Below are positions 50,609 to 59,195 of a DNA stretch of 64,000 bases, piece by piece (position 1 is the stretch's first letter; every line of letters begins with the position of its first letter). The DNA is taken from contig NZ_PVZB01000004.1 in assembly GCF_003002025.1 (NCBI RefSeq), positions 62,001-126,000 of the forward strand, given 5' to 3'. A model generated the notes under the pieces. It ran no database searches, was not told the origin of the DNA, and saw nothing but the letters and a program-made list of their open reading frames with translations. Made by a program: the position numbers and the translations under genes. This DNA comes from Paraburkholderia sp. BL25I1N1 (GTDB lineage: Bacteria > Pseudomonadota > Gammaproteobacteria > Burkholderiales > Burkholderiaceae).

Positions 50609-51693
50609 TGCATCACCTGCAGATAACGCTCGCCGAAGCTCGACTGCTTTTCGGCCATCTTGCCGAAGTCGACCGGCTTGGCGCGCGCATAGTCGCTGGC
50701 CGGCAGGAATTTCGCGGCGGTTTCGGGGCTCATCGCATTCGGGCGCACCGGACGCAGGTAGGCGTCGGCCCACAGCTTCTGGCCTTCGTCGGAGAGTACG
50801 AAGTCGAGCACCTTCTTGCCGTTTGCTTCGTGCGGCGCGCCTTTGACGAGGCTCATCACGTACGGCACCGAGATCGTGCCTTCCTTCGGAATCACGAATT
50901 CGACGTTCGCGTGATCCTTGTATTTCGCGCGATAGGCGTCGAAATCGTAGTCGAGCAGGATCGGAATTTCACCGGACATCACGCGCGCGTAGGCGGTCTG
51001 CTTCGGCACGATCGGCGCGTTGGCCTTCAGCTTGCGAAACCAGTCGAGGCCCGGTTCGAAGTTATCGAGCGTGCCGCCCAGCGCCTGATTCACCGCGACC
51101 GCGCCCGCATAGCCGACGAATGCGCTCGACGGATCGAGATAGCCGATCATGCCTTTGTACTCAGGCTTGAGCAGATCCGCCCACGAGCGCGGCACCGGCT
51201 TGCCTTCAAGTGCGTCCTTGTTGACGAAAAAGCCCAGCGTGCCCGAGTGAATCGAGAACCAGTAGCCCTGCGGGTCTTTCTGATTGGCGGGAATGTCGTC
51301 CCAATGCGCGGGCTTGTATGGCTGGATCAAGCCCTTGTCCTTCGCCTGGAAGGCCGACGAAACGCCTAGATACACAACGTCGGCGACCGGACTCTTCTGC
51401 TCGGCCATGAGTTGCGCGATCGACTGGCCGGAGTTCTTGTTGTCGAACGGCACGCGAATGCCGGTCTTTTGCTGGATCGCCTTGATCTGACTCGCCCAGT
51501 CGGCCCATTCAGGCGGGCAGTTGTAGCAGATGGCGGTTTCGTCGGCGTGCGCTGCTTGCGGTGCGAGCGCGACGAGCGCGGCGGCGACCACCGTGCCGGC
51601 CGACAGCACGGCGGCTATGCGGCGCGTGAGGCCGCGCCAGAGCGGTCTGAGCGGTTTGATGGGCGAAGCGAAATGGCTGGCAGAGCGGATCAC
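50605..51693 (-). CDS. ABC importer periplasmic binding protein
   Basis: A 362-residue exported binding protein; the signal peptide runs to about residue 50 (VVAAALVALAPQAAHA, then DE). The mature part resembles the Fe3+/2-aminoethylphosphonate-type family: CYNCPPEWADWASQIKAI, DVVYLGVSSAF, FSIHSGTLGFFVNKD, WADLLKPEYKGMIGYLDP. The start is GTG 51693 with AGGAG eight bases upstream. A LacI-type operator lies 81 bases upstream. Confidence 0.88.
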   Translation of the reverse strand: MIRSASHFASPIKPLRPLWRGLTRRIAAVLSAGTVVAAALVALAPQAAHADETAICYNCPPEWADWASQIKAIQQKTGIRVPFDNKNSGQSIAQLMAEQKSPVADVVYLGVSSAFQAKDKGLIQPYKPAHWDDIPANQKDPQGYWFSIHSGTLGFFVNKDALEGKPVPRSWADLLKPEYKGMIGYLDPSSAFVGYAGAVAVNQALGGTLDNFEPGLDWFRKLKANAPIVPKQTAYARVMSGEIPILLDYDFDAYRAKYKDHANVEFVIPKEGTISVPYVMSLVKGAPHEANGKKVLDFVLSDEGQKLWADAYLRPVRPNAMSPETAAKFLPASDYARAKPVDFGKMAEKQSSFGERYLQVMH

Positions 51694-51773
51694 TGCGGGT
51701 CTCCTGGAGAAGAAGGGAGCGGGTGGTTCGGGTTTTGGGGTGGATGACTCAAAGTCGTGTTGCAGGACAGCGG

Positions 51774-51788
51774 GTTAAACGTTTTCAT
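51774..51788. promoter_or_regulatory. LacI-type operator before the ABC operon
   Basis: gttAAACGTTTtcat carries the 11-mer taaacgttttc (51776-51786), with the AACGTT core typical of LacI-family sites. It lies 81 bases before the GTG of the binding-protein gene. Confidence 0.7.
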
Positions 51789-51845
51789 ACCGGCACGTGT
51801 GGATGCATTTCACGCGCGTTAGCCAATGGCGCTTTGCCTGGTGCT

Positions 51846-52916
51846 TCAGGCGATCGGTCGCTCGGCGGATAGGGATGTACGCGCAGGCGTTACGTCGTCA
51901 CGGCTCGAAATCGCCGCGATCGTGGCGCCTTGGCGCAAGCTGTGCGGCAAGGTCAACCTGAGCGAGGTTTCGCTCAACGCTTTGTGAGTGCCGGTGACGC
52001 GCGCCAGCAAACGCCGCCAGGCCGCGCAGCCGATTTCGCGATTCGGCGCGCAGATGCTGGCGAGCGCGGGCGACAGCAGCTCGCCCATTGCGAGGCCGTC
52101 GAAGCCGAGAATCGACATGTCGTGCGGAATCTGCAGACGCGCGCGGCGCAGGCCGCGCATGACCACCATCGCCAGCAGATCGTTACTGCAGAAGAGGGCG
52201 CTCGGGCGGTTCGGGCCGCTCGTCAGATGGGCGAGCACCGAGGGCGCCAGTTCTTCCGCGTTGAAGTCGACTTCGAGCGCGGGCGCCGGCGTGAGGCCGG
52301 CTTGCTGCATGGCCTGCGAGTAGCCGAGATGCCGCTGACGGGCGCGATCCGAGGCGGCCAGCGTGCCGGCGAGCATGAGGATGCGGCGATGGCCGTGCGC
52401 GATCAGCATGCGCACGCCGTCGTAGGCGGCCAGACGATTGTCGACCGAGACCGACGGACGACGCACCGTGTCGTTATGCATCAGCACATAGAGCAGCCCC
52501 GCGCGGTCGAGTTCGTCGAGCAGCGGGTGCGTGTCGGCGTCGGCGACTGTCAGGATCAGGCCTTCGACGCGGTGTTCGCGCAGTGTTTCGATGGCGTGGC
52601 GTTCGCGGTCGGCGTCGTACTGCGTGGTCATCAGCATGAGCCGGTAGCCTTGCGCCGACGCCAGTTCGTCGATGCCTTGCAGGCACTCGGCGAACACGGG
52701 ATTGGCGAGCGTCGGCAGGACCACGCCGATCAGGCGCGTGCGTTCGCCGCGCAATTGCCGGCCGAGCGGGCTCGGGCGGAAGTTCAGGGCGTCGATGGAC
52801 CGGCGCACCTTGTCCAGCGTGACCGGGTTGACGGTGTGCGGCGCGTTGATCGCGCGCGACACGGTGGCGATGGAGAAGCCGGCGTGCGCAGCGACATCTT
52901 TGATCGTCGGGATCAT
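51846..52916 (-). CDS. LacI-family transcriptional regulator
   Basis: A 356-residue regulator: N-terminal helix-turn-helix (TIKDVAAHAGFSIATVSRAI) and hinge, followed by a periplasmic-binding-like sensor domain (RLIGVVLPTLANPVFAECL, LFCSNDLLAMVVMRGL, ILGFDGLAMGELLSP). The same 11-mer operator occurs before this gene and before the ABC operon that follows, so it probably represses both. The C-terminal tail beyond LRQGATIAAI is long. Effector unknown. Confidence 0.92.
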   Translation of the reverse strand: MIPTIKDVAAHAGFSIATVSRAINAPHTVNPVTLDKVRRSIDALNFRPSPLGRQLRGERTRLIGVVLPTLANPVFAECLQGIDELASAQGYRLMLMTTQYDADRERHAIETLREHRVEGLILTVADADTHPLLDELDRAGLLYVLMHNDTVRRPSVSVDNRLAAYDGVRMLIAHGHRRILMLAGTLAASDRARQRHLGYSQAMQQAGLTPAPALEVDFNAEELAPSVLAHLTSGPNRPSALFCSNDLLAMVVMRGLRRARLQIPHDMSILGFDGLAMGELLSPALASICAPNREIGCAAWRRLLARVTGTHKALSETSLRLTLPHSLRQGATIAAISSRDDVTPARTSLSAERPIA

Positions 52917-52932
52917 GGGTTTCCGCTCGGGA

Positions 52933-52947
52933 TGTAAACGTTTTCGT
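52933..52947. promoter_or_regulatory. LacI-type operator before the regulator gene
   Basis: tgtAAACGTTTtcgt contains the same 11-mer (52935-52945) as the site at 51776-51786, 19 bases before the LacI ATG; suggests autoregulation. Confidence 0.7.
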
Positions 52948-53099
52948 GAGCGGATTATCGGGAAGATTTGTGACTTGAGAATGACGCCGGTATTCGCGGT
53001 TGCGGCGTGTGGAACTTGAGACGGGCGAAGCGTCGGCGGGCGGTTTGGTACGCCCGGCGGGCAATGGTAGAATTCGCGTCCACACGCGTTTCGACGCCC

Positions 53100-53184
53100 G
53101 CCGGGGTGATGAAATTGGTAAACATAGCGGACTTAAAATCCGCCGCCTCACGGCTTGTCGGTTCGAGTCCGATCCCCGGCACCA
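53100..53184 (+). tRNA. tRNA-Leu (anticodon UAA)
   Basis: An 85-base cloverleaf with acceptor GCCGGGG / CCCCGGC and encoded CCA. The anticodon loop is acttaaaatc with UAA; a variable arm (gcctcacggcttgtc) and T-loop ggttcgagtcc mark a class II leucine tRNA. Its 3' end borders a decayed integrase, so it was probably an integration site. Confidence 0.97.
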
Positions 53185-53305
53185 AGTCATATCCCAAGAC
53201 ATCCTGAGGACTATCGAAAAACCCGTTGAGTCATGGGTTTGCGGGAAGTATCGAGGGATTCGCTTGCGCGCGCGGCACACCAGCGCGCCCAGTCAAAACG
53301 GGCAC

Positions 53306-53480
53306 TATGTTGCGCGAAATGATTTTCTGCCGGAACGTCTTCACAATCGCGCGCAAGGAGTGGAAGTGGATCGACACGAACCCCTTCACGGATGTCTGCG
53401 AGCCACCGGACGGTTCTCCGCGTGAGCGGCGCCGGATCCTCGGAAAGAAACGCGACGAATCATGCGCTGGCTCGTCTATC
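53306..53480 (+). pseudogene. Decayed phage-type tyrosine integrase fragment
   Basis: About 40 residues read as the middle of a phage integrase: VFTIARKEWKWIDTNPFTD followed by a Pro-rich PPDGSPRERRRI, a known boundary between the core-binding and catalytic domains. No catalytic Arg/His/Tyr boxes follow; frames break and stop soon after. It starts about 120 bases after tRNA-Leu. The rest to 53890 has lower GC and no intact gene. Confidence 0.65.
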
Positions 53481-53896
53481 GGACCGGGCGGGAGCCGGAA
53501 ACCAAAAATCGGGAGGTCTCGCGCCTATATGGCGGCGTTGCGCGGCGGTACACGGCCAAGGAACTGCTTGGCTTGGGCAAAGAGACGCTCAATTGAAGAC
53601 CGGTTTCGGCCAAGTCTATGTCTACTCTGTTCGGCAACGCGAAGATCGGTCTCGGTAATGCCGATCTGACTTGCTGCGATTGGAGCATGATCTCGACGTT
53701 GTTACTAACAATCAATGACTTATGGAGTATTTTTAGGACGCAAGTTTATCTTGCAACCGGTAGTTGTAGACCCCATAATTGCTTTGTAGCGGCGTTGCGG
53801 TTTAAATAGCTCCGCCCGGATCAACCTGCGACAAATCAGCGCCGACAATCGTAAGCGTACTTGTAAGTACGTCAGGCCCGGGTACCGCACTATTCC

Positions 53897-53926
53897 ATAG
53901 CCTCCCAATTGGGAGGCTATTTTTAT
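53897..53926 (+). promoter_or_regulatory. Terminator-like hairpin covering the ribosome site of the DUF3800 gene
   Basis: A perfect 10-base stem atagcctccc / gggaggctat with loop aatt, then TTTTTAT. The 3' arm contains GGGAGG, the Shine-Dalgarno of the ATG at 53927. Thus one element can terminate incoming transcripts and hide the ribosome site. Confidence 0.75.
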
Positions 53927-54655
53927 ATGGCGAAAACAATTTATCTGGATGAGAGTGGGTGTTTGGGCTGGAAGCTGGAGGAAGCGTATGGGCGCGGAGG
54001 ATCCAGCAGGCACTTCACGCTCGCCGCAGCGGTGCTTCCCGAGGGGGAGGATGCAGTCTTAAATCGCGTTGTCCGCGGCATTTATAAGCGTCGCGGCCGT
54101 CCCATCAAGAACGAAATAAAATCCGTTTCACTCTCGCCTGCTGAGCGTGACAATTTTGCGCGACAGTTGGCCGCCATCAAGCGGGACCGGGCCGGTTTTC
54201 AATTCGCAACCATAACGGTGAGGAAAGAGAACGTTTCGGCCGGTTTCCGGCGTCATCCGAATGGGCTCTACAACTACATGGTTGGGCTTCTGTTGCTCGA
54301 GATGATGGCGCAAGAGCAGTCCGTTGCTTTCATCCCGGACGCACGTAGCGTCCGCATCGAACTCAAGCATGCCATGCACGATTATCTGTGCACGAAGCTA
54401 TCCGCATTGGGTGCTGATACCTTCCTTGAGACGACGCCTTGGGAGAGCAAGGACTCGCTGGGCCTTCAGTTCGTCGACATCTTGGCGGGCGTCGTTTGGG
54501 GAAACCATGAATTCAGGACCGGCAATGCCTACAGGATCGTCTCTCCTCATGTCAGGCAGAAGCGATTGTTCTTCGATCCGCCCCAAAAGGCAACTCTGAT
54601 TGATGCCGAGCGGGCGACCTATCAAGCGCTCGACTTCGACCCAAACGTCGCCTGA
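53927..54655 (+). CDS. DUF3800 protein
   Basis: A 242-residue protein of the DUF3800 family, predicted to have an RNase H-like fold. Typical motifs are present: N-terminal YLDESG, then a mid-protein VAFIPDARS and the C-terminal LGLQFVDILAGVVWGN. Such genes are frequent on phages and islands and have no settled function. It lies in the accessory strip after the tRNA, with codon use and GC slightly below its neighbours. ATG 53927 follows directly after the hairpin. Confidence 0.85.
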   Translation: MAKTIYLDESGCLGWKLEEAYGRGGSSRHFTLAAAVLPEGEDAVLNRVVRGIYKRRGRPIKNEIKSVSLSPAERDNFARQLAAIKRDRAGFQFATITVRKENVSAGFRRHPNGLYNYMVGLLLLEMMAQEQSVAFIPDARSVRIELKHAMHDYLCTKLSALGADTFLETTPWESKDSLGLQFVDILAGVVWGNHEFRTGNAYRIVSPHVRQKRLFFDPPQKATLIDAERATYQALDFDPNVA

Positions 54656-54660
54656 TTTAA

Positions 54661-54687
54661 AAGCCTAGCCCCGCGCTGGGCTTTTTT
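54661..54687 (+). terminator. Terminator after DUF3800 gene
   Basis: An 8-base stem agcctagc / gctgggct (one G-T pair), five-base loop, followed by TTTTTT, starting six bases after the stop. Confidence 0.85.
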
Positions 54688-54920
54688 GCATCTGGGCAGT
54701 TGGCCAACATTCCGGGTGAGCGTTGCATCAGTACCGTGATTGACAGCAGTGCCCGTCCGCAGACGTGTCAGACTGACGCCGGATGAAGCGAAGCGGCGAC
54801 GCGCCATCGCGACAAGCTCGGCGACGACGAGATAACAAGCAGCTTTTGCTTCCATAACGCTGACCGAGCTGAGCGTTCCGCATGCAAGTCATACAGACGC
54901 CTCACGCAGTCGAAGGCAGG

Positions 54921-55193
54921 TCAGACGCACGAAAATGTCAGCTCCGCCTCCTGAGGCGTCCAGCCACGGACGCCATGCGTCTGCATGTCCACCGAGTGCA
55001 TTTGCTTGCCTTGCCGGCTGCAGTACTCGTCGGCACGTTTCAGGCTTGACGCCTTTACTTCGCCCCATGGTGTCATGCCGCCGCGGACTTGGGTCGTGAC
55101 GGTGTAGTTACCGTCGCCGGCCGGTGTCACGTCAGTTATGGTTGTGCATGCGGCGAGCATGGTCAGTGCCGCCAAGGTTGCTTGCGTTTTCAT
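54921..55193 (-). CDS. Small lipoprotein of unknown function
   Basis: A 90-residue protein with a short signal and lipobox LAAC (Cys16). The mature part reads DVTPAGDGNYTVTTQVRGG, then KRADEYCSRQGKQM and ends with ELTFSCV; two Cys could form a disulfide. Similar small exported proteins occur across proteobacteria without a function. It follows a decayed ilvE relic on the same strand. Confidence 0.65.
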   Translation of the reverse strand: MKTQATLAALTMLAACTTITDVTPAGDGNYTVTTQVRGGMTPWGEVKASSLKRADEYCSRQGKQMHSVDMQTHGVRGWTPQEAELTFSCV

Positions 55194-55239
55194 GTGATTC
55201 CCGTTGTTTGCGGGATTGTGAGGCTATTGGGCTGGCGAC

Positions 55240-55502
55240 CGCAAGCGGCGCGTCGCGAATCGTTTCAAAGCCGAAGGGCACGTTCATCTCGAAGATCTTT
55301 GCGGAATTGAAAAGTCTTTTCGTGCGTCGTCGAGCCGCATGATCCCGGGAAGAGCCGCGGTCCCGCATGTCCTGGCGGCTTCAACTACCGTCATACCATA
55401 GTGAAGCGAGTGGGTCAGGAAGTGAAACTATTCGTCGCGCCAGTCCACCAGTTCGCCATCCAGCCAGATCACGCCGTCACGGTCATGCACTGAAATTTTC
55501 AT
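55240..55502 (-). pseudogene. Decayed N-terminus of a branched-chain aminotransferase (ilvE-like)
   Basis: The start codon overlaps the stop of the preceding gene (ATGA). It reads 24 codons ending DRDGVIWLDGELVDWRDE, then TAG (55430-55428), where IlvE normally has Ala-Lys. After the stop the frame continues FHFLTHSLHYGMTVVEAAR, and after a frameshift KRLFNSAKIFEMNVPF. All three match the first part of IlvE in order. The remaining two thirds of the gene are absent. Confidence 0.75.
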
Positions 55503-58500
55503 AGCGCCTGTTCGAAAAGTCGAGAAGACGAAACAGGCCGCGAGTCGCCCCCATCGGCCCGGTATTCCGCAAGCCACCGCTCGCGCTTCGCTGCCGCGGC
55601 AAGCACGTTGCGCTCCTTCACATGACCGAAGCCGCGAATCTCCTCGGGCAGATTGGCGAGTTTCATTGCCGTATCGAATCGGGCGGTATCGAGCGTTGCG
55701 CAGAGTTCGTCGATCAACGCGAAATACTGCACGATCAGCTCACGCTCATTGCGCCGTTCTGCCGTCTTGCCGAATACGTCGAACGTCGTGCCGCGCAGGA
55801 GCCTGAATTTTTCGAGCACGCGGAACAACGTGAGGGTCCATTGCCCGAAGCGTCGCTTCCTCAGGTGGCCGTGCTCGTCGCGTCTGGCGAGCAATGGCGG
55901 CGCGAGATGAAACGCGAGCTTGTAATCGCGGCCCGGCTCGCCTTCGAACTGGGCCCGCAGCTTGTCAATGTAAGCCGGATCCGCATAGAGACGGGCCACT
56001 TCGTACTCGTCCTTATAGGTCATCAGTTTCGCCAGATTGCGCGCCACCATCGGCGTAAGGCGAGGTTTTGCCGCGCCCATAACCGCCGTTTCCTTCGCGC
56101 GCAGCCGCTCGACCGCTTCGACATAACGAGCCGCATACCGAGGGTTCTGGTAGGCGCTCAACCGCTCGACGCTGCGCTCGATCAACCGGTCCAGCGACTC
56201 CGGCATCTGCACGACAATGGCCTGTTGTCTGGCGGGCTGCGGCGTAAAAGCATCCGCGGCGGCTTCACCGTGCTGCGCGACATAGCGGCCCCATTCGAAC
56301 GCCAGGCGATTCTTTTCGACGGCCACGCCGTTCAGTTCGATCGCGCGATCGAGACTGTCGTAACCGAGCGGCAGCCAGCCGCGTTGCCAGACAAAGCCGA
56401 GCAGCATCGGGTTGGCATAGAGCGTGTCGCCCAGCAGAGCGAGCGCGAGACGATTGGCGTCAATGAAGTCGCAGTCGTCGCCGATGCTCGCGCGCAGATC
56501 CTGTTGCGTCTGAACGGCCGGGAAACTCCATTGGGGGTCTCGCACGAACTGCGCGGTCGGCGTGGCGCCGCTGTTGATCGCCGCTTTCGTGATGCCGCGT
56601 TGCGTGCGCGCCAGCACTTCAGCGGAAGCGGAGACGATCGCATCGCAGCCGAGAATCAGCCGCGCTTCACCGGCCGCAATCCGCGTGGCGTGCAGTTGCT
56701 CGGGTGCCGCCGCGATCTGCACATGACTGAGCACGGCGCCGCCTTTCTGTGCGAGCCCGGCCATGTCGAGCACGGTGACGCCTTTGTTTTCCAAGTGAGC
56801 CGCCATGCCCAGCAAGCCGCCGATCGTCACGACGCCGGTCCCGCCGACGCCTGTCACGAGCACGCCGTACGGCTTCGCGAGTGAAGCAATCGCGGGCCGG
56901 GGCAACGCCGCGAAGTCGGGCAACGCAGCCGTGGATGCGGGTTTGGCGGGCTTCTTCACCTGTGCGCCTTCCGCCGTGACGAAACTTGGGCAGAAGCCCT
57001 TCACGCACGAAAAATCCTTATTGCACGACGACTGGTTGATCTTGCGCTTGGTGCCGAGCGGCGTTTGCAGCGGCTCGACCGACAGACAGTTCGATTGCAC
57101 CGAACAGTCGCCGCAACCTTCGCATACCGCATCGTTGATAAAGGCGCGCTTCGCGGGATCAGGATACGTGCCGCGTTTGCGGCGCCGGCGTTTTTCGGTT
57201 GCGCAGGTCTGGTCGTAGATCAGAATCGAGGTGCCCGTCATCTCGCGCAATTCGCGCTGCAAGCGGTCGAGTTCGTCCCGGTGATGGACCTTCACGCCGT
57301 CTGGAAGGCGAATGCTCGCGTCGTATTTTTCCGGCTCGTCGGTCACGATCAGCACGTGCTTCGCGCCTTCCGCAACGACCTGAAACGCGATCTGCGGGAC
57401 GGTGAGCACGCCATCCACCGGCTGGCCGCCGGTCATCGCGACCGCGTCGTTGTAAAGCACCTTATAGGTGACGTTCGCGCCGGCCGCAATCGAAGCGCGG
57501 ATCGCGAGCAGACCCGAATGGAAATAGGTGCCGTCGCCCAGATTGACGAACACGTGACGCTCATTCGTGAAGTGCATCTGGCCGGTCCACGCGACGCCTT
57601 CGCCGCCCATCTGACTGAAGGTCTCCGTGTTGCGGTCCATCCACATCGACATGTAGTGGCAGCCGATGCCGGCCAGTGCGCGCGAGCCTTCCGGCACACG
57701 TGTCGAGGTGTTGTGCGGACAGCCCGAACAGAACCACGGTTGGCGCTCCGTCACGGAACGCGGCGTGGCCGCCTCGCGTTCCTTGGCCTCGATCACCGCA
57801 ACGCGCGCTTCGATGCGCGCCCGCAGTTCGGCGGGCAGATCGGCTTTGGCGAGGCGCCGGGCGATCGCTTTCGCGATCAGGGCGGGCGATAGTTCGTAGT
57901 GCGCGGGCAGCAGCGTCTGCCCACGCGGCACGGACCATTCACCGCCTTCGTCGTCGCGCTGACCGAACTTGCCGAATACCTTGGGACGCACGTCGTCGCG
58001 CCAGTTATACAGTTCCTCCTTGAGCGCATATTCGAGAATCTGGCGCTTTTCTTCCACCACCAGAATCTCGTCGAGCCCGGTTGCGAAGTCGCGCGCGTTC
58101 TGCGCATCGAGCGGCCATACGCAACCTACTTTCAGCACGCGGATGCCGATGCGGGCGCAGGTTTCGTCGTCGAGCGAGAGGTCGGCGAGCGCCTGCCGCA
58201 CGTCGAGATAGGCCTTGCCCGCGGTCATGATGCCAAGGCGTGGGTTGGGGCTGTCGATCACCACGCGGTTCAGCCTGTTCGCGCGAATGTAGGCGAGCGC
58301 CGCGTACCACTTGTAATTCAGCAGACGCGCTTCCTGCGCGAGCGGCGGGTCGGGCCAGCGGATATTGAGGCCGCCTTCGGGCATGTCGAAATCTTCCGGC
58401 AGGACGATATGCAAACGGTCCGGATCGATGTCGATCGACGCGCTCGATTCGACCACGTCGGTGACGCATTTCATCGCCACCCACAAACCCGCGTAGCGGC

Positions 58501-59098
58501 TCATGGCCCAGCCGTGCAGACCATAGTCGAGATACTCCTGCACGCTTGCCGGATATAGCACGGGAATGCCGCTTGCCACGAACATATGCTCCGACTGATG
58601 CGCGACCGACGACGACTTCGCCGCATGGTCGTCGCCCGCCAGCACCAGCACGCCGCCGTTCGGATCGGTGCCGGCCGCATTCGCGTGCTTGAAGACGTCG
58701 CCGGTGCGATCGACGCCCGGCCCCTTGCCGTACCACATGCCGAATACACCGTCGACCTGCGCGCCCGGCCAGAGATTGAGCTGCTGCGTGCCCCACACCG
58801 CAGTCGCGGCGAGATCCTCGTTAACCCCTGGTTGGAACACGACATCATGTTCCTTCAGATGCTGCTTCGCTTTCCAGAGACCCTGATCGAGCGCGCCGAG
58901 CGGCGAGCCGCGATAGCCGGACACGTAGCCCGCGGTGTTGAGGCCGGCGCGGCGGTCGCGCGCCTTCTGCAGCATCGGCAGCCGCACCAGCGCCTGAGTG
59001 CCGCTCATATAGACGCGGCCCTTTTCCAGCGTGTATTTGTCGTCGAGCGATACGGAGGCAAGCGCGTCACGTAGCGGGGGCGTCAGCGGGGCGTTCAT
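55499..59098 (-). CDS. Indolepyruvate:ferredoxin oxidoreductase, fused alpha-gamma subunits
   Basis: A 1199-residue enzyme that decarboxylates aryl-2-oxoacids to acyl-CoA using thiamine diphosphate and ferredoxin. Layout: pyrimidine-binding part (GYVSGYRGSPLGALDQ) at the N-terminus, ThDP-binding part (FVNLGDGTYFHSG), a 4Fe-4S segment (CEGCGDCSVQSNC), then the gamma domain (VTGVGGTGVVTIGGLL). It matches the fused IorAB type common in Burkholderia. It is divergent from a LysR gene (59196). The product would be aryl-acetyl-CoA from amino-acid breakdown. Confidence 0.93.
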   Translation of the reverse strand: MNAPLTPPLRDALASVSLDDKYTLEKGRVYMSGTQALVRLPMLQKARDRRAGLNTAGYVSGYRGSPLGALDQGLWKAKQHLKEHDVVFQPGVNEDLAATAVWGTQQLNLWPGAQVDGVFGMWYGKGPGVDRTGDVFKHANAAGTDPNGGVLVLAGDDHAAKSSSVAHQSEHMFVASGIPVLYPASVQEYLDYGLHGWAMSRYAGLWVAMKCVTDVVESSASIDIDPDRLHIVLPEDFDMPEGGLNIRWPDPPLAQEARLLNYKWYAALAYIRANRLNRVVIDSPNPRLGIMTAGKAYLDVRQALADLSLDDETCARIGIRVLKVGCVWPLDAQNARDFATGLDEILVVEEKRQILEYALKEELYNWRDDVRPKVFGKFGQRDDEGGEWSVPRGQTLLPAHYELSPALIAKAIARRLAKADLPAELRARIEARVAVIEAKEREAATPRSVTERQPWFCSGCPHNTSTRVPEGSRALAGIGCHYMSMWMDRNTETFSQMGGEGVAWTGQMHFTNERHVFVNLGDGTYFHSGLLAIRASIAAGANVTYKVLYNDAVAMTGGQPVDGVLTVPQIAFQVVAEGAKHVLIVTDEPEKYDASIRLPDGVKVHHRDELDRLQRELREMTGTSILIYDQTCATEKRRRRKRGTYPDPAKRAFINDAVCEGCGDCSVQSNCLSVEPLQTPLGTKRKINQSSCNKDFSCVKGFCPSFVTAEGAQVKKPAKPASTAALPDFAALPRPAIASLAKPYGVLVTGVGGTGVVTIGGLLGMAAHLENKGVTVLDMAGLAQKGGAVLSHVQIAAAPEQLHATRIAAGEARLILGCDAIVSASAEVLARTQRGITKAAINSGATPTAQFVRDPQWSFPAVQTQQDLRASIGDDCDFIDANRLALALLGDTLYANPMLLGFVWQRGWLPLGYDSLDRAIELNGVAVEKNRLAFEWGRYVAQHGEAAADAFTPQPARQQAIVVQMPESLDRLIERSVERLSAYQNPRYAARYVEAVERLRAKETAVMGAAKPRLTPMVARNLAKLMTYKDEYEVARLYADPAYIDKLRAQFEGEPGRDYKLAFHLAPPLLARRDEHGHLRKRRFGQWTLTLFRVLEKFRLLRGTTFDVFGKTAERRNERELIVQYFALIDELCATLDTARFDTAMKLANLPEEIRGFGHVKERNVLAAAAKRERWLAEYRADGGDSRPVSSSRLFEQAL

Positions 59099-59164
59099 GG
59101 GGAAGTCTCCGGGGGCTTTTATTAGAGGCGGAGTATAGGAAGCGGAATTTCCAACGTAAAATCA

Positions 59165-59187
59165 CGAATACCGAATCCTGCTATTCG
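59165..59187. promoter_or_regulatory. Candidate LysR binding site
   Basis: Inverted repeat cgaata-N11-tattcg in the 97-base gap between the divergent genes, nine bases before the LysR ATG. The spacing of eleven bases fits LysR-type sites. Confidence 0.5.
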
Positions 59188-59195
59188 AAAAACAC

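Noticed and set aside
53100..54700. att repeat of the tRNA-Leu 3' end
   Set aside because: I looked for a second copy of the tRNA 3' sequence downstream and did not find one within the window, so no attachment-site pair is claimed.
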